Positions 51,060 to 61,551 of a stretch of 64,000 nucleotides of DNA are shown here, one piece after another. The stretch's first letter is position 1, and every line of letters starts with the position of its first letter. The notes beneath the pieces are model-generated. The model did not search any database and was not told where the DNA came from. It saw nothing but the letters and a program-made list of their open reading frames with translations. The stretch is from Drosophila miranda (lineage: Eukaryota > Arthropoda > Insecta > Diptera > Drosophilidae). The DNA is taken from NCBI RefSeq assembly GCF_003369915.1, contig NC_046674.1, positions 8,370,001-8,434,000 of the forward strand, read 5' to 3'. A program made the position numbers and the translations under genes.

Positions 51060-54000
51060 ATGCAGATCGTGTGGAAGACCGTGTGTGTGGTACTCTGCCT
51101 CACGGCCACTTGCAACGCAGGACCGCTGACCGGCCACCAGGTGAGTGTTCCCCACAGATGGGGCGAGACCTCCAGACCATTCAGACCTCCAGACACCCAC
51201 TTCCGTTTGCGGTGTGTGCCGCCTCCCGGCGGATATGCCGCAGAACTTTAATGGGACACGGGAACACCGACGCAGTCCCGCCTGTGCCTCTGCCTCTGGC
51301 TGTGGCTCTGCCTCTGGCTCTGGCTCGGCTTCTGGCTCTGCCTCTGGCTCTGCCTCTGGCTCTGCTTCTGACTGTGGCTCTGGCTGTGGCTCTGCCTCTG
51401 GCTCGGCCTCTGGCTCTGCCTCTGGCTGTGCCTCTGGCTCTGCCTCTGGCTCTTCCTCTGCCTCTGTCTCCGCCTCTGCCTCTAGCTTCTGCCTCTGGCT
51501 GTGGCTCTGCCTCTGGCTCTTCCTCTGTCTCCGCCTCTGGCCTTGCCTCTGGCTTCTGCCTCTGCCTCTGGCTTCTGCCTCTAGCTTCTGCCTCTGGCTT
51601 CTGCCTCTGCCTCTGCCTTCGCCTCTGGCTTCTGCCTCTTCCTCTGGCTTCTGCCTCTGCCCATTTGCATACCAACGCCTGCCTTTCGAACGGTTTGCCC
51701 GTTGGCCGTTGGCTTATTTGGTATGCCAAGCGTTTAGCCCAAGACCTGGTCTAAAGCCACACCACCTCAAAGATTCTGGCGATGAGTAAGCCCTGGAACG
51801 ATCTGGAACTCTCTTCAAATATCTATATAGATATATATCCTATGCTATCGATAGACAGGGAAAGTTTTCGTACAAATCGGTACGATATGATGTGATAATA
51901 TTCGTGGCGTTCCATTCGAAAGTAAATTCGATTGCAGCTGGCCGCCACCCCCGCCCCATAAAAGGTTAGGGCTTGGATTTTCATTTATGGAACAAAAAAC
52001 TAGAACACAAGTGAAATTTGATCGAGCCAGGGCCCTCAGGGCCCCCAGGCCCCAAGCCCCAAGCCCCAAGCGTCACGTGCTGGATCGTCACGATGCCAGG
52101 CACGTAGCCCCTTAGCGGAATGGCTAATCATTATGTCTCTCTCTCTCTCCCTCTCTTTCCATCTCCCTCTGCCTCTCCTGCAGAAGAGAAAGAACCCAGC
52201 ACGCGAGGATAAGACACCGGCAACGGCCACGCCCCCGACCTCAGCTGAAGTCCAGGAAATCCCCAACGAAACGGAAACAGAGTCCGCGGCGGCCACGCCC
52301 CTGGGCACTCTGACCCTGCCCAGCAATGCCACATCCATACGGGCGGACATCACGGACAACTTTTCGTGCGCCAACAAGACCTACGGCTACTATGCGGATG
52401 TGGAGAACGATTGCCAGATCTTCCACGTGTGTCTGCCGGTGACCTATGCGGACGGCAGGGAGAACACCTTCCGCTGGAGCTTCATCTGCCCGGAGGATAC
52501 GATTTTCAGTCAAGTAGGCGCCCAGCAGATGCCTCGTTCCTCGGCAGCGGAGATTTACGGTTTGTTTTGGTTTGTCTTTGCAGGAATCATTCACGTGCAT
52601 GCGTCGCGAGGACATGACCATCGAGTGCGAGGACAGCGCCCGCTACTACGAGTTGAACGGCAACTTTGGAGGCGCCCCCGTCCAGGAGGAGGAGAAGCAG
52701 CAGCTGGAGCAGCAGCAGGTCGCTGAGCCGGAGGAGGAGGAGGAGCAGCAGTCCGCCCCGGCCACGTCCTTCGTCGAGCCAGAACCCAAGCCCGCTGTCG
52801 CCCAGCCCTCGAGGCCAGTCAAGGTGCAGGCCAAGCCCAAGCCAAAGCCCAATCGCCGCAAGCCACAGCCTCAGGCACAGGCCCAGGCCCAGCCCCAGCC
52901 CCAGAGGAAGACGCCAGTGCCAGTGGCCCCCGAGGCACAGCGCTTCACCATGCGGCCCCACAAGCCCCAGCCTCTGGCAGCCGCCCCCGTGCGCAACGAG
53001 CTCTTTGCCGGCATTCGCAAGCGTCCCGCGATCTTCAACAAGCCCACAACGACCCCAAGGCCCGTGGAGGAGCTGCTGGAGAATGAGCCGGCTGTCACCG
53101 AGGCGCCAGTCTTGCAGCTCAGCGAGCCCCAGCCCACGGTCCAGCTGCAGACGATGTTCGAGGAGGCCGCAGGAGAAGTGCCGGAGCCGGAGCCGGAGGT
53201 GCAGGCCTCGGAGCCAGCGGTGGCCATAGCGGAGCCGGAAGAGGCCACACCAGAGGAGGCGGCACCCATAAAGATGGAAATAGCAACAGGACTCGAGGAA
53301 ATGAAGCCCATTGAGGCCATCGAGGAGATTCCCGCCGTCATTGTGGAGAGCTTGGAGGGAGAAGGACACCGGGATACGGAGGAGAAGCCGCTGGTGAAGG
53401 AGATCAAGCCAGCTGCTGTCGAGGAAGAGAAGGAGGTGCCAGCTGCCGAGGAAGAGGAGAAGGCAGTGCCTGCCGCCGAGGAAGAGAAGGAAAAGCCAGC
53501 CGCCGAGGAAGAGAAGGAGGTGCCCTCTGCCGATGAGGAGAAGGCAGTGCCTGCGGCCGAGGAAGAGAAGGAAAAGCCAGCCGCCGACGAAGAAAAGGAA
53601 GTTCCAGCCATCGAGGAAGACAAGGAAGTTCCAGCCGCCGATGAGGAAAAGGAAATGCCAGCCAAGGTTGAGGAGATCCAAGAGGGAAACCGCAACAAGC
53701 CCGCCATTACCGAGACCGACGAGGAGATCCTCAGCAGCATTGAAGCCCTCGAGACAGCGCGGCCAGCCGATGCTCCCGAGAGCATAGCGGCCACGCCGGA
53801 GATGCACGAGCACAGTCCCCTGGTGGAGGAGATCCTGCTCGACAACAAGGAGACCCAGGAGTCGCTCGGCGGCTTCAAGCCCGTCGATCCAGCGATGGCC
53901 GCCGAGGCCGAGCAGCTGATCACGGACTTCCTCAATACCCTGAAGAAAAACGAAGAGAAACCCGAGACTGAGCTGGCCACAGCCGCCATGGACATGGCCG

Positions 54001-54833
54001 AGACTCTCGGCCACGAGCTGGACACCAAGCAGTCGCCAGATGTCTCCATCGAAGAGGCCAAGCTGCCGGAGCCCGAAATCGTGGACAAGAACGCCTCGAT
54101 CGAGGAGCAGCTGCCGGAGGAGCTGTCGGAGCTTCAGAAGTCCCCGCCAAAGATCATGCCCGACTCGCCGATCATACAAATCATGCAGTACAACCATCTG
54201 CCCATGGACTATCAGATACCCGTGCAGGTGGTTCCCCTTGGGGAGGAGGAGGTGCAGCCACAGGCTCTCGAGGCAGTCCCTGAGGAGGCAACAGCCGCCG
54301 CCACGCCTGAGGAGGCAGGCCCCCAGACGGTCGAGGAAGAGCCACTGGGCATGGCCCCTGCCGCTTATATGCCCTCAATCAGCATCGATGATATTGTGGA
54401 GCTCGTCAAGGAGCGCCTCGATCAGACGCCCAAGAACCAAGAACAGATGGCTCCCATGGAGCTGGTCGTGACACCCGGTGCTGCTGCCCCACTGGCCCTG
54501 ATTCAGAGCCCGAAACCCGAGCAGGAGGAGGCCTCGGAGCAGGAGCAGGCCTTGGAGCAGGAGCAGGAGCTGGCCTCGGAGCAGGAGCTGGCCTCGGAGC
54601 CGGAGCACGCCTCGGAGCCCGAACAGGAGATGATTCTGCCCATCTACAAGCGCGTCTCGATGGCCGAGCCGGCCATGACCAAGGTGCAAACGCTGCCCGT
54701 GACTGTGAGCAAGGTGGAAACGGAAACGGACACGGCCAAGGAATCCCAGTCCCAGTCCCAAGCCGAGTCCCAGTCCCTTGGCAAAATGGATGCCCGCAAG
54801 CGTAGATTCCTCTTCCGCGCCGATGCCAGTTAG
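51060..54833 (+). CDS. Secreted CBM14 chitin-binding protein with long acidic repetitive tail, 886 aa
   Basis: Three exons in phase 0: 51060-51140, 52184-52513 and 52584-54833, total 2661 nt with TAG. Residues 1-20 are a signal peptide (ending TATCNA). One CBM14 domain has cysteines at 89, 104, 110, 129, 142 and 152 and the core [16 protein letters not shown]; an intron falls between cysteines 4 and 5. After about residue 165 the protein is low in complexity: Pro/Lys/Gln repeats, then Glu-rich blocks including about nine copies of an [13 protein letters not shown] 9-11-residue unit (about 416-505), and an EQE/ASE repeat near 650-685. The extreme C-terminus is [15 protein letters not shown], with a dibasic RKRR. 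A single N-terminal chitin-binding domain with a long extended tail fits a large Cpap1-type cuticle protein. The shared core with the 140-aa protein suggests ancient duplication. It is convergent with the PTB gene 2.6 kb downstream. Confidence 0.9.
51281..51660 (+). repeat. Hexanucleotide array (CTCTGG/CTCTGC)n in intron 1 of the 886-aa gene
   Basis: About 380 bases are built from CTCTGG and CTCTGC units with some TTCTGC variants, with no stop in several frames. It creates long false open frames on both strands (Ala-Ser-Gly on +, Arg-Gly-Arg-Ala on -). It lies between the donor at 51141 and the acceptor at 52183, so it is intronic. Confidence 0.9.
53418..53670 (+). repeat. Coding tandem repeat, ~30-bp unit ([13 protein letters not shown])
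   Basis: Units of GCCGAGGAAGAGAAGGAGGT-type, 27-36 bases long, recur about nine times in frame within exon 3 of the 886-aa gene. They alternate EKEVPA, EKAVPA and EKEKPA versions. The near-identity of units shows recent or ongoing expansion. Confidence 0.8.
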
Positions 54834-55061
54834 GCATCTCTTCTAGCCAAATACCCCCCCTCCCTTCCCCCACCCTTCCCAACCCCCCTCTCACGTCCTA
54901 GTTCCCCACTCATTTGCACTTTTAGGCAAGCCTTATATTAATTTAATTCCTTTGATTTCCTAGTTTTACACGAGAGTTGAAATTTAAGCATAGAATTGTT
55001 GTTCCAACGAGTCAAAGAAACACACACACACACATTACAAAAACACGAACAAAAATCTACA

Positions 55062-55067
55062 AATAAA
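55062..55067 (+). terminator. Poly(A) signal of the 886-aa gene
   Basis: AATAAA lies 229 bases after the stop at 54833, in AT-rich sequence following an (AC)n tract. Confidence 0.6.
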
Positions 55068-55193
55068 AATTATAAAAAATTCAAAATTTCCATCTGGTTG
55101 TTAGGGTCCTGCAGGGGTTTGAGGGTCCAGTGTCCTGGGGGGAAAAAAGCTTTGTTGCCTTTAAAGACCAACCAAAGCCCTTCACAGCATCCC

Positions 55194-55541
55194 TCAATGC
55201 TTTCTCCCATACAAAGATCTAACACGGTAGGCCAGGATCCTGAATGATGCCTGGAACTCATGCCACGCCTTCCCGAGGGAGAAGGCAGAGTGGAAACAGA
55301 CGTTCTCGAGGAAACATTGGTAGAAATAGTGGGAGTTATTCCATTGTTTGGTGGCAAACAGCCTCCAAAAAGAGGATTCCTTGTCCAGCCTGGAAGACTT
55401 GGGATCCCCTGGGCACACTCCACACTTAACCCATAGATCGGATACACTCACCCCCAATTATGAGTTCCTTCTGTTGAGGTCCCACACAAATTTCAGGCCA
55501 GGATCCTTCGGGATGCTCTATTCTTTCGCTTTAGAAGCCAT
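55194..55541 (-). pseudogene. Decayed coding relic, 116 codons with two in-frame stops
   Basis: Reading from ATG at 55541 the frame gives MASKAKE, a TAG stop, SIPKDPGLKFVWDLNRRNS, a TAA stop, and then 87 open codons rich in Trp, Phe, Tyr and Cys, ending in TGA. Third codon positions in the open part are mostly G or C, as in real fly genes, which random AT-rich intergenic DNA would not give. No family was recognised. It may be a broken gene copy, or an exon of an unrecognised spliced gene. A different frame of the same strand is also open for 125 codons but reads as low-quality protein. Confidence 0.35.
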
Positions 55542-55929
55542 TGGAAAGCGCCCAGAGATCGCTAAAAAAAAAACAAACAAACGAGACGCCTAACATTTAT
55601 CTATTCACCAACAATAATTCCCTCAAAAGCATTAAAAACTAATAAATATTTATAATAAACAAAAAACAATTAATATTCATATGAGAATATACTGAATAAA
55701 GTACCAAATAAAATACAAATAAAATAAAGTTAAGTCCAATTATTAACAGATAATTTGTTAATTTAATAAATAAAAAAAATAAGCAGGGACCGCAAATAAG
55801 ACCGGAAATTATGAGTTTAAAAAAATTAAGGCACAACAAAACCACCAAGAAGAGTGGGGAAAATAGCCATACGTTATTTTTTTACGGCAAATTTCAAAAC
55901 AGGATAAACTTTTATTCACAATTTTTTGA

Positions 55930-56205
55930 TTTAAATTTTTTTAAATTATTAAAATTAATTTAAATGATAAAAATTAAAAAATTATTTTTATATAAAAATA
56001 ATAACATACAAATTATTCAAAGATATTTGAATTCAATTTGTATAATAAAATTTATATCATAACTTGTATTTTCAATTTTTATAATAAAAATTTAATAATA
56101 ATAATTTGTATGTGTTAATTTTTATATAAAAATTTATATACATATACAAATTATTTTTTAATTTTTATCATTTAAAATAATTTTAATAATTTAAACAAAT
56201 TTAAA
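55930..56205. repeat. Long AT-rich imperfect inverted repeat (foldback-like)
   Basis: The left arm begins TTTAAATTTTTTTAAATTAT at 55930 and runs to about 56016. The right arm at about 56093-56205 is its near reverse complement, including the shared ATGATAAAAATTAAAAAATTAT-like core and CATACAAATTATT. The loop is about 75 bases. No open frame occurs. It could form a long hairpin or cruciform. A flanking duplication is not clear. Confidence 0.7.
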
Positions 56206-56209
56206 ACAC

Positions 56210-57250
56210 AAAATTCAACAAATAAATCTTATTTCTTAATTTTTTTTTATCAAAATTATAATCGTTACGTTCCCTGGAAATAAGTGAATAAGAATAGATG
56301 TAGAAATGTGCATAGAATGTGCCCGTTCTGCGCGCTTGACGCGGCAAGGGCCGCGGCTCTATTCTTATAGCCGGTGTTCCGATCAGATCCAATGACTGCC
56401 GTATAGCCTCTCTTTCTCTCTCTCTCTCTTTTTGTCTTTTTTTCGCAATTGGGAGGAATGTATTTGTTGGCTAACGGATGGAGGGTGTGGATCTCTCAAT
56501 TTTGCCCAAAATGAGAGAGAGGAAGAGAGAGAGAGAGAGAGTGGAAAAGGGGATGGACCATCTCCGTTCATCATCTTTCCACCTAATGACCTTTTTTCCA
56601 CTCTCCCGATTCCGTTTTGTGTTCCGTCTCTGTCTCTCTTCTCACACCATCACCAGCTATGCTGCTAGCTCCCTCCCTCCCTCCATTTGCACGATTTAGA
56701 GTGAGAAAGGGCGAGCCAGAGAGTGAGAGAGCGAATGAGTATTTTCATTTGTTCAGTCTCGCCATAAAACCCATCCTATCTGATCCAAATTCAGCAAAAA
56801 ATATTATTTTGGGTATTTCTGGATGTGCATGCCACAGATTTGTGCCCCTTGTAGTGGCGGTAGGGGGCAGGGCTTAAATGGTGTACAATTTTAGTAGTGT
56901 GATATCACAGAAGTCTCGATATAAACTTTGGTGGCTCCTGCTCTTATGGTCTCTGAGATCTAGGCCTCAAAAGAGACAGACCGACTGAGAGACATGACTC
57001 TAACGACTCTTCTATCGATGCTGATCAAGAATATATATGGTTTATGGGGTCGAAAGCGCTTCCTTCGGGGTGTTACCCAAGCCCTTCGAGTATTCAAATT
57101 GTGCAGAGCCTTGAAACGCATGGAAGGCTGTCTCTCTGGGCAGGTAGGGCATATATCTGCTTGATAAAGAGTCAATCTGGCGGAGGCCTAGGCCTAGGCA
57201 CATATATATGTATATGGAAATATCAATTACATACTCGTACATATATCTAC
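56210..57250. other. Intergenic region between convergent genes
   Basis: AT-rich near 56210-56260, then CT and GA tracts (about 56406-56430 and 56516-56541). The stretch from about 56650 on is ordinary intergenic sequence. No coding exon is supported. Confidence 0.4.
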
Positions 57251-57256
57251 TGTGTA

Positions 57257-57262
57257 TTTATT
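57257..57262 (-). terminator. Poly(A) signal of the PTB gene
   Basis: TTTATT on the + strand is AATAAA on the - strand, about 220 bases past the TAG stop at 57480-57482. Confidence 0.5.
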
Positions 57263-57479
57263 ATAGAAAATCGTTTACAGTTGGGATCAACACTTATGCA
57301 AGCTTTGGGCAATTAGCTGTATGAGGAAACACTCGAGCCGTGTGCGGGGAGGACGACTGGTACGCCGGTCCTCCTCCTCCTCCTCCCCCTCGTACTCGTA
57401 CAATTTACAATTACAGTGAACACTGGACAATAAGTAACTAAGGCATCACAATGGAGTCCAACGGGGGGCCCACCACCCA

Positions 57480-58406
57480 CTACGCCTCCGTTTCCTGGTC
57501 CATTTCGCCGGCCTGTATCTCCTCGGGGGTGCGCAGATCGATGGCGAACTTCTGGCGTGCCGGCGTTATGGTATCGATCTGGTCATCGCCGGCCGCCTCC
57601 TTGACGCGTCGCGAGTAGTCCTGGAAGGCCGCTGCCAGGGCGAAGGTCAGCCGGCGGGCCATCGCCCGACTGTCGCAGACGAAGGCGTGCACATCGTACG
57701 GATGCGGACTGGCGTCGTCCTTGACGACGATCATGGCGAACACTCGCGTGTACACCAGATCCTGTACGCCGTAGGAGATCGTGTCGATCGGGTGGCACCA
57801 GTTGTTGATGCTCGCCTTCGGCGATATGATCTCCAGCTGGACGCCCGTCACGGAGACCGTCAGATCGCAGTTGGGCAGCACCTTGTTGGGCGGCAGGTTC
57901 TTGGCCACGCCCACCATATGGTCGACCGGCCGGCGTGTGTACTTGATGCCCCACAGGCCGCGCGCCACCTCCGAGCCAATGTACTTGACCTGCGGATGAG
58001 AGGGGAGCAGAGGTGAGCAGAGGGGGGGCGGTTAGAGCGGTTACTCATCGGGCTGGCATTTGCTTCCGCTGCGCATGCGTTGCCGTTAGTCGTCTGTCGT
58101 CTGTCGTCTGCGGGCTTCATTTGCATCCGCCGCCGGATGTCAGCGCAGAGCTCCAGCCCCCAGCCCACAGCCAGGCCAAAAAGTTAGTTTCCCCCTGCCC
58201 CCAGGCCGCAGTCGCCGTCGCAGCCGACCGTGACGCATGCGTGTCTGTGGTGTGCGTCTCGTGTGGGTTCCATTTCGCGGCTTTTAATGAACCATCGGAT
58301 CGGCATACATTACCTTGAAGGTTATGGGCAAATCCTCCACATTGACCTGACTATCCAGGTCGGTGGGGCTGCTGCTGCTGGTGTTGGTTTTGGTGTTGGA
58401 GGCCAT
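57480..58406 (-). CDS. PTB/PID-domain adaptor-like protein, 200 aa
   Basis: Two coding exons on the - strand, 58406-58314 and 57989-57480, are joined in phase 0 across a 324-base intron (donor AAG|GTAATG, acceptor CCGCAG). The joined frame reads ...VEDLPITFKVKYIGSEVARGLWGIKY..., whose ITFKVKYIGSE is the first strand of a phosphotyrosine-binding (PTB/PID) domain. The domain runs from about residue 27 to 155, ending in the amphipathic helix CDSRAMARRLTFALAAAFQDYSRRV. A short acidic tail follows. There is no signal peptide or membrane segment, so it is cytosolic. PTB domains bind NPxY-type or lipid head groups and serve as adaptors in endocytosis and signalling. The partner is not known from the sequence. 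Codon use is GC-rich and typical of a conserved gene. It is convergent with the 886-aa gene and probably has a distant non-coding first exon at about 63.3-63.5 kb. Confidence 0.9.
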
Positions 58407-58469
58407 CGCAGGTCTTCGTCTTCGTCTTCGTTCGTAGATCAATCGTTGATGGCATTCACAGAAAGCCCA
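58407..58469 (-). other. 5' UTR of the PTB gene, with candidate acceptor
   Basis: On the - strand GTGCCATTTCAG ends at 58470, and the next 63 bases lead to the ATG at 58406 through repeated GAAGAC units. This is a plausible 3' splice site for a far-upstream non-coding exon. Confidence 0.4.
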
Positions 58470-58938
58470 CTGAAATGGCACCATTTGGCAATTATTCACA
58501 ACAAAAAACAAAAACAAATCCGATTCTAGTTCACACCCGGAGGGGAGGGGGGCACTGGGGGGACTGCCTCTTACATGGTTTTACTTTGTTCCGTTTTTAT
58601 GGGGAGTTTATTTATGTTTCGACTAATTACGGAGTATTCTCTCTGCTGCCTGCTGCCTGCTGGCTGCCTGTTGTTGTTGTTGCTGCTGCCGGCTACCGAA
58701 CGCGAGTGAAGTCACGGGCAGAGCAGCGGAGCCGCCAGAGGTGTCGCAGTCGGAGCTTCAATGAGCGCTGCTTCTCTCTCTCTCCACCCGCTGTCTCTAC
58801 CTCTCCCGCTCGCACACACCGAGTCACTTCCTCTCTTTATCCGTAACACAAAAGGTGCGCTCTCACGACGCGGTGTCTGTCACACAACAAAAACAACAAC
58901 GATGGGCATTAGGGGAGCCAGGGCCGGCGTAGAGAGCA

Positions 58939-59344
58939 CTCAAAAGGGGGCCCTAAAGAGGCTCAAAGGGGGGCTCAAAAGGGGTACAAAAGGGACTCAA
59001 AAAGGGGCTCTAAAGGGGGCTCTAAAGGGGGCTCAGAAGGGGCTCAAAAGGGGCTCTAAAGGGGGCTCAAGAGAGGGCTCAAAAAGGGGCTCAAAAGGGG
59101 CTCAAAAGGGGGCTCTAAAGGGGGCTCAAAGGAGGGCTCAAAAGGGGCTCAAAAGGGGCTCTAAAGGGGGGCTCAAAAAGGGGCTCTAAAGAGGGCTCTA
59201 AAGGGGGCTCAAAGGAGGGCTCAAAAGGGGCTCAAAAGGGGCTCTAAAAGGGTTCAAAAAGGTGATCTAAAGGGGCCCAAAAAGGGATTAAAGGAGGCTC
59301 AATGGGGGCTCTAAAGGGGCTCAAAAAGGGGCTCTAAAGGGGTT
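58939..59344 (+). repeat. G-rich minisatellite, 11-12-bp unit GGGGCTCAAAA
   Basis: About 34 units of GGGGCTC(A/T)AAA with 11 or 12 bases fill 406 bases. Two unit types, CTCAAAA and CTCTAAA, alternate in short blocks, pointing to local duplications. G4-5 runs every 11-12 bases make G-quadruplex formation possible. The array yields a false open frame of GLKRGSKGALK type. Confidence 0.9.
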
Positions 59345-61131
59345 TTGCTCCACCGAAACGCCCCAAAACTGTGGCAATGAAATAATTTCGAGCTCAAGCA
59401 AAGAGCATTCACAAATCGGCTACCGGGCCACCGGGCATCACCCATTGAGTGGCTGGTGTGTGGCTTTTGCTATTTATTAGAAATGCATGGCATTTATTGC
59501 TGTGTATGCATGTGTGTGTGTGTGTGTGTTGACCAGCACCGGTGGCACACCGGATATGCCCGCACGTTGCAGCTGCAACAGTTGCATGTCTGCAAAGTTA
59601 ATGACCAGCAGCAGAAAACCAAATCAAAATCAAAACTGAAACGCAATGCAATGGCCTTCGCTGTGACGTCACTTGGCTGTGGATACCCCTAACACGTGAA
59701 GGGTATCCACTGGTCGGTGGACAATGCAACGACCCAGGCCGATGGCGAGTGACAATGACCATAACAGAGCCATGGAGAACACCCCCCTCCCCTGTAGCGT
59801 AATCTGTATTTGTTTTCGATATATTTTCGATTTTCCTTCATGTTATTCGAGGGACTCTGTGGCTCTATTGTTTGTGTTTTGTGGATGATTCGCCCCCAAA
59901 GTGAAATATTTTTTTTTGTTTTTTTTACTTCACGCTGACGATCGCGCATTGGTTTCGGTGTCGGAATCGGAATCGCCAGGCAGGCAGTCACTGGGGCTGA
60001 TTGATCGGCCCACTGCATGCACACACACGCACGAGACACACACACGCACACACACACAAACAAGGTGGTATCATAATACAATCAACAATTGAAACAACAA
60101 ATATCTAAAGCAGACCCAGAGTAGGCCCAATTTCATTTTTTTAAATGCCACCAAAGCCGGAAGCTGCTCATATAGGCATATCTCCTGTGGAGTACACTCT
60201 CCAGACTTGTTTCATCATTTATTTGCGGTCAATGGTTTATTGTAATTATTGTCATTTGCTACATGGTTATTAGAGCTCTCATTCTGGTCACTCTTGCCAC
60301 CGCGAGACAAACCGTTATCTGCCTGTTGCAAGTGCATTACTACACTGCTACTGGATTAAATGACTAACTATTTGGTTTAATGCTGCTCTATTGGGGCCCC
60401 TCTCTCTCTTATCACCTGGCGTCCACAATGTCTAATCTTATCATACACTCTGTCACACACACACACACACACACACATACACATACACTGTGCTCAGGTA
60501 AAACGTTTTTGTTTTGTTTCATCTAAAAATTGGCCCACATTTTTATACACTTGTATGTGGAAAAACAAAAAAATAAACGCAACGTGTATTTTGGCCGGTG
60601 ATTCCCTATTATTTAGGGGGGGGGGGGCGGCGCAGTAACGCCTCAAATTACCGATCTTATCGCAGCACGGGTCGTCCGATACACCTGTTGCCTGACTAAC
60701 GCGCGACTAAAAAGTGATCTCTTTGTGGGGGTGTTTTCGGTCAGCGGCACTTTTTGTGTGCGCCGACGAAACGGTTAGAGCGTGACCCCCCCCCACATAC
60801 TCGTAGGAGCCTGGTACAGGATACGGTCCTTTATGGGTTTAAAGCACTCACCCTCAAAGCGGGAGAGAGCGAGAGAGAGCGCAAAGCAGTTAAAATGCTC
60901 ATTTTTTCGTCTCACTTGTGAGTATTTTTACGTTGCATACTTTTGGGCATGCGATTTTTAGCCCCAGATAAAGTTCTACAGGAATTCGATGGCACTTTTC
61001 ACTCGAAGAATGTCGGTGAACGCTGTGCGGGGAGATTACATGAGATCTACATATGTATATATCATATTTTTGCAACATTTTTGGTATTTATTCTTAAGGC
61101 ATTGAAAAACGAACACAATTCCCGCTAAAAT

Positions 61132-61551
61132 TTAATGCAAAATTGTTACAAATAGTCTATCGAATGGTTTATCGAATGGTCTTTGAGCCCTGTCCCACAC
61201 GTGGCTCTCATTGTCCGCTCTCACTCTCTGTGACCTTAGGAGTTCCAGCTCCGGTTCAGGATCCCTAGCCAAGGGGCTGTAGCAGCCGCTAGAGGTGGAG
61301 AAGGCAGGTGCCACAGCAGAGGGACTTACGATTATTACGAATAAAGGACCACGGACCAGGGACCATGAACTTGTGGTATTAAACAAACTTATAACGAACA
61401 CGAAACGTACAAACGAACTAAAATATAGGCACTGGTTGTAGATGCCCTTCAGCTTCGAATATGGAGCCTGCAGATAGCGATCGATGATGGCCACAGTTGG
61501 CCTGTGAGCTGTGAGTTTTCGGGATTCTTCGGTTTGAACCACGGTTCTCAT
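61132..61551 (-). CDS. Unconfirmed nested open frame, 139 aa
   Basis: An ATG-started frame on the - strand encodes MRTVVQTEESRKLTAHRPTV... with a hydrophobic middle (about residues 40-85) and a charged C-terminal third. Codon choice in the first 45 codons looks gene-like. No domain or close promoter was recognised. It lies inside the probable PTB 5' intron on the same strand. It may be a young nested gene or simply a chance frame; the latter cannot be excluded. Confidence 0.2.
   Translation of the reverse strand: MRTVVQTEESRKLTAHRPTVAIIDRYLQAPYSKLKGIYNQCLYFSSFVRFVFVISLFNTTSSWSLVRGPLFVIIVSPSAVAPAFSTSSGCYSPLARDPEPELELLRSQRVRADNESHVWDRAQRPFDKPFDRLFVTILH

Noticed and set aside
51181..51729. 182-aa Arg/Gly/Ala open frame on the - strand and 214-241-aa Ala/Ser/Gly or Leu/Pro frames on the + strand
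   Set aside because: They are produced by the hexanucleotide array in intron 1 of the 886-aa gene and extend across its splice sites.
52587..54197. 536-aa Leu/Gly-rich frame on the - strand, and a 405-aa Ser-rich frame
   Set aside because: Antisense shadows of the GAG-rich coding exon of the 886-aa protein, which has a signal peptide, domain and splice support.
58761..59189. 142-aa frame GLKRGSKGALK...
   Set aside because: Translation of the 11-12-bp minisatellite.
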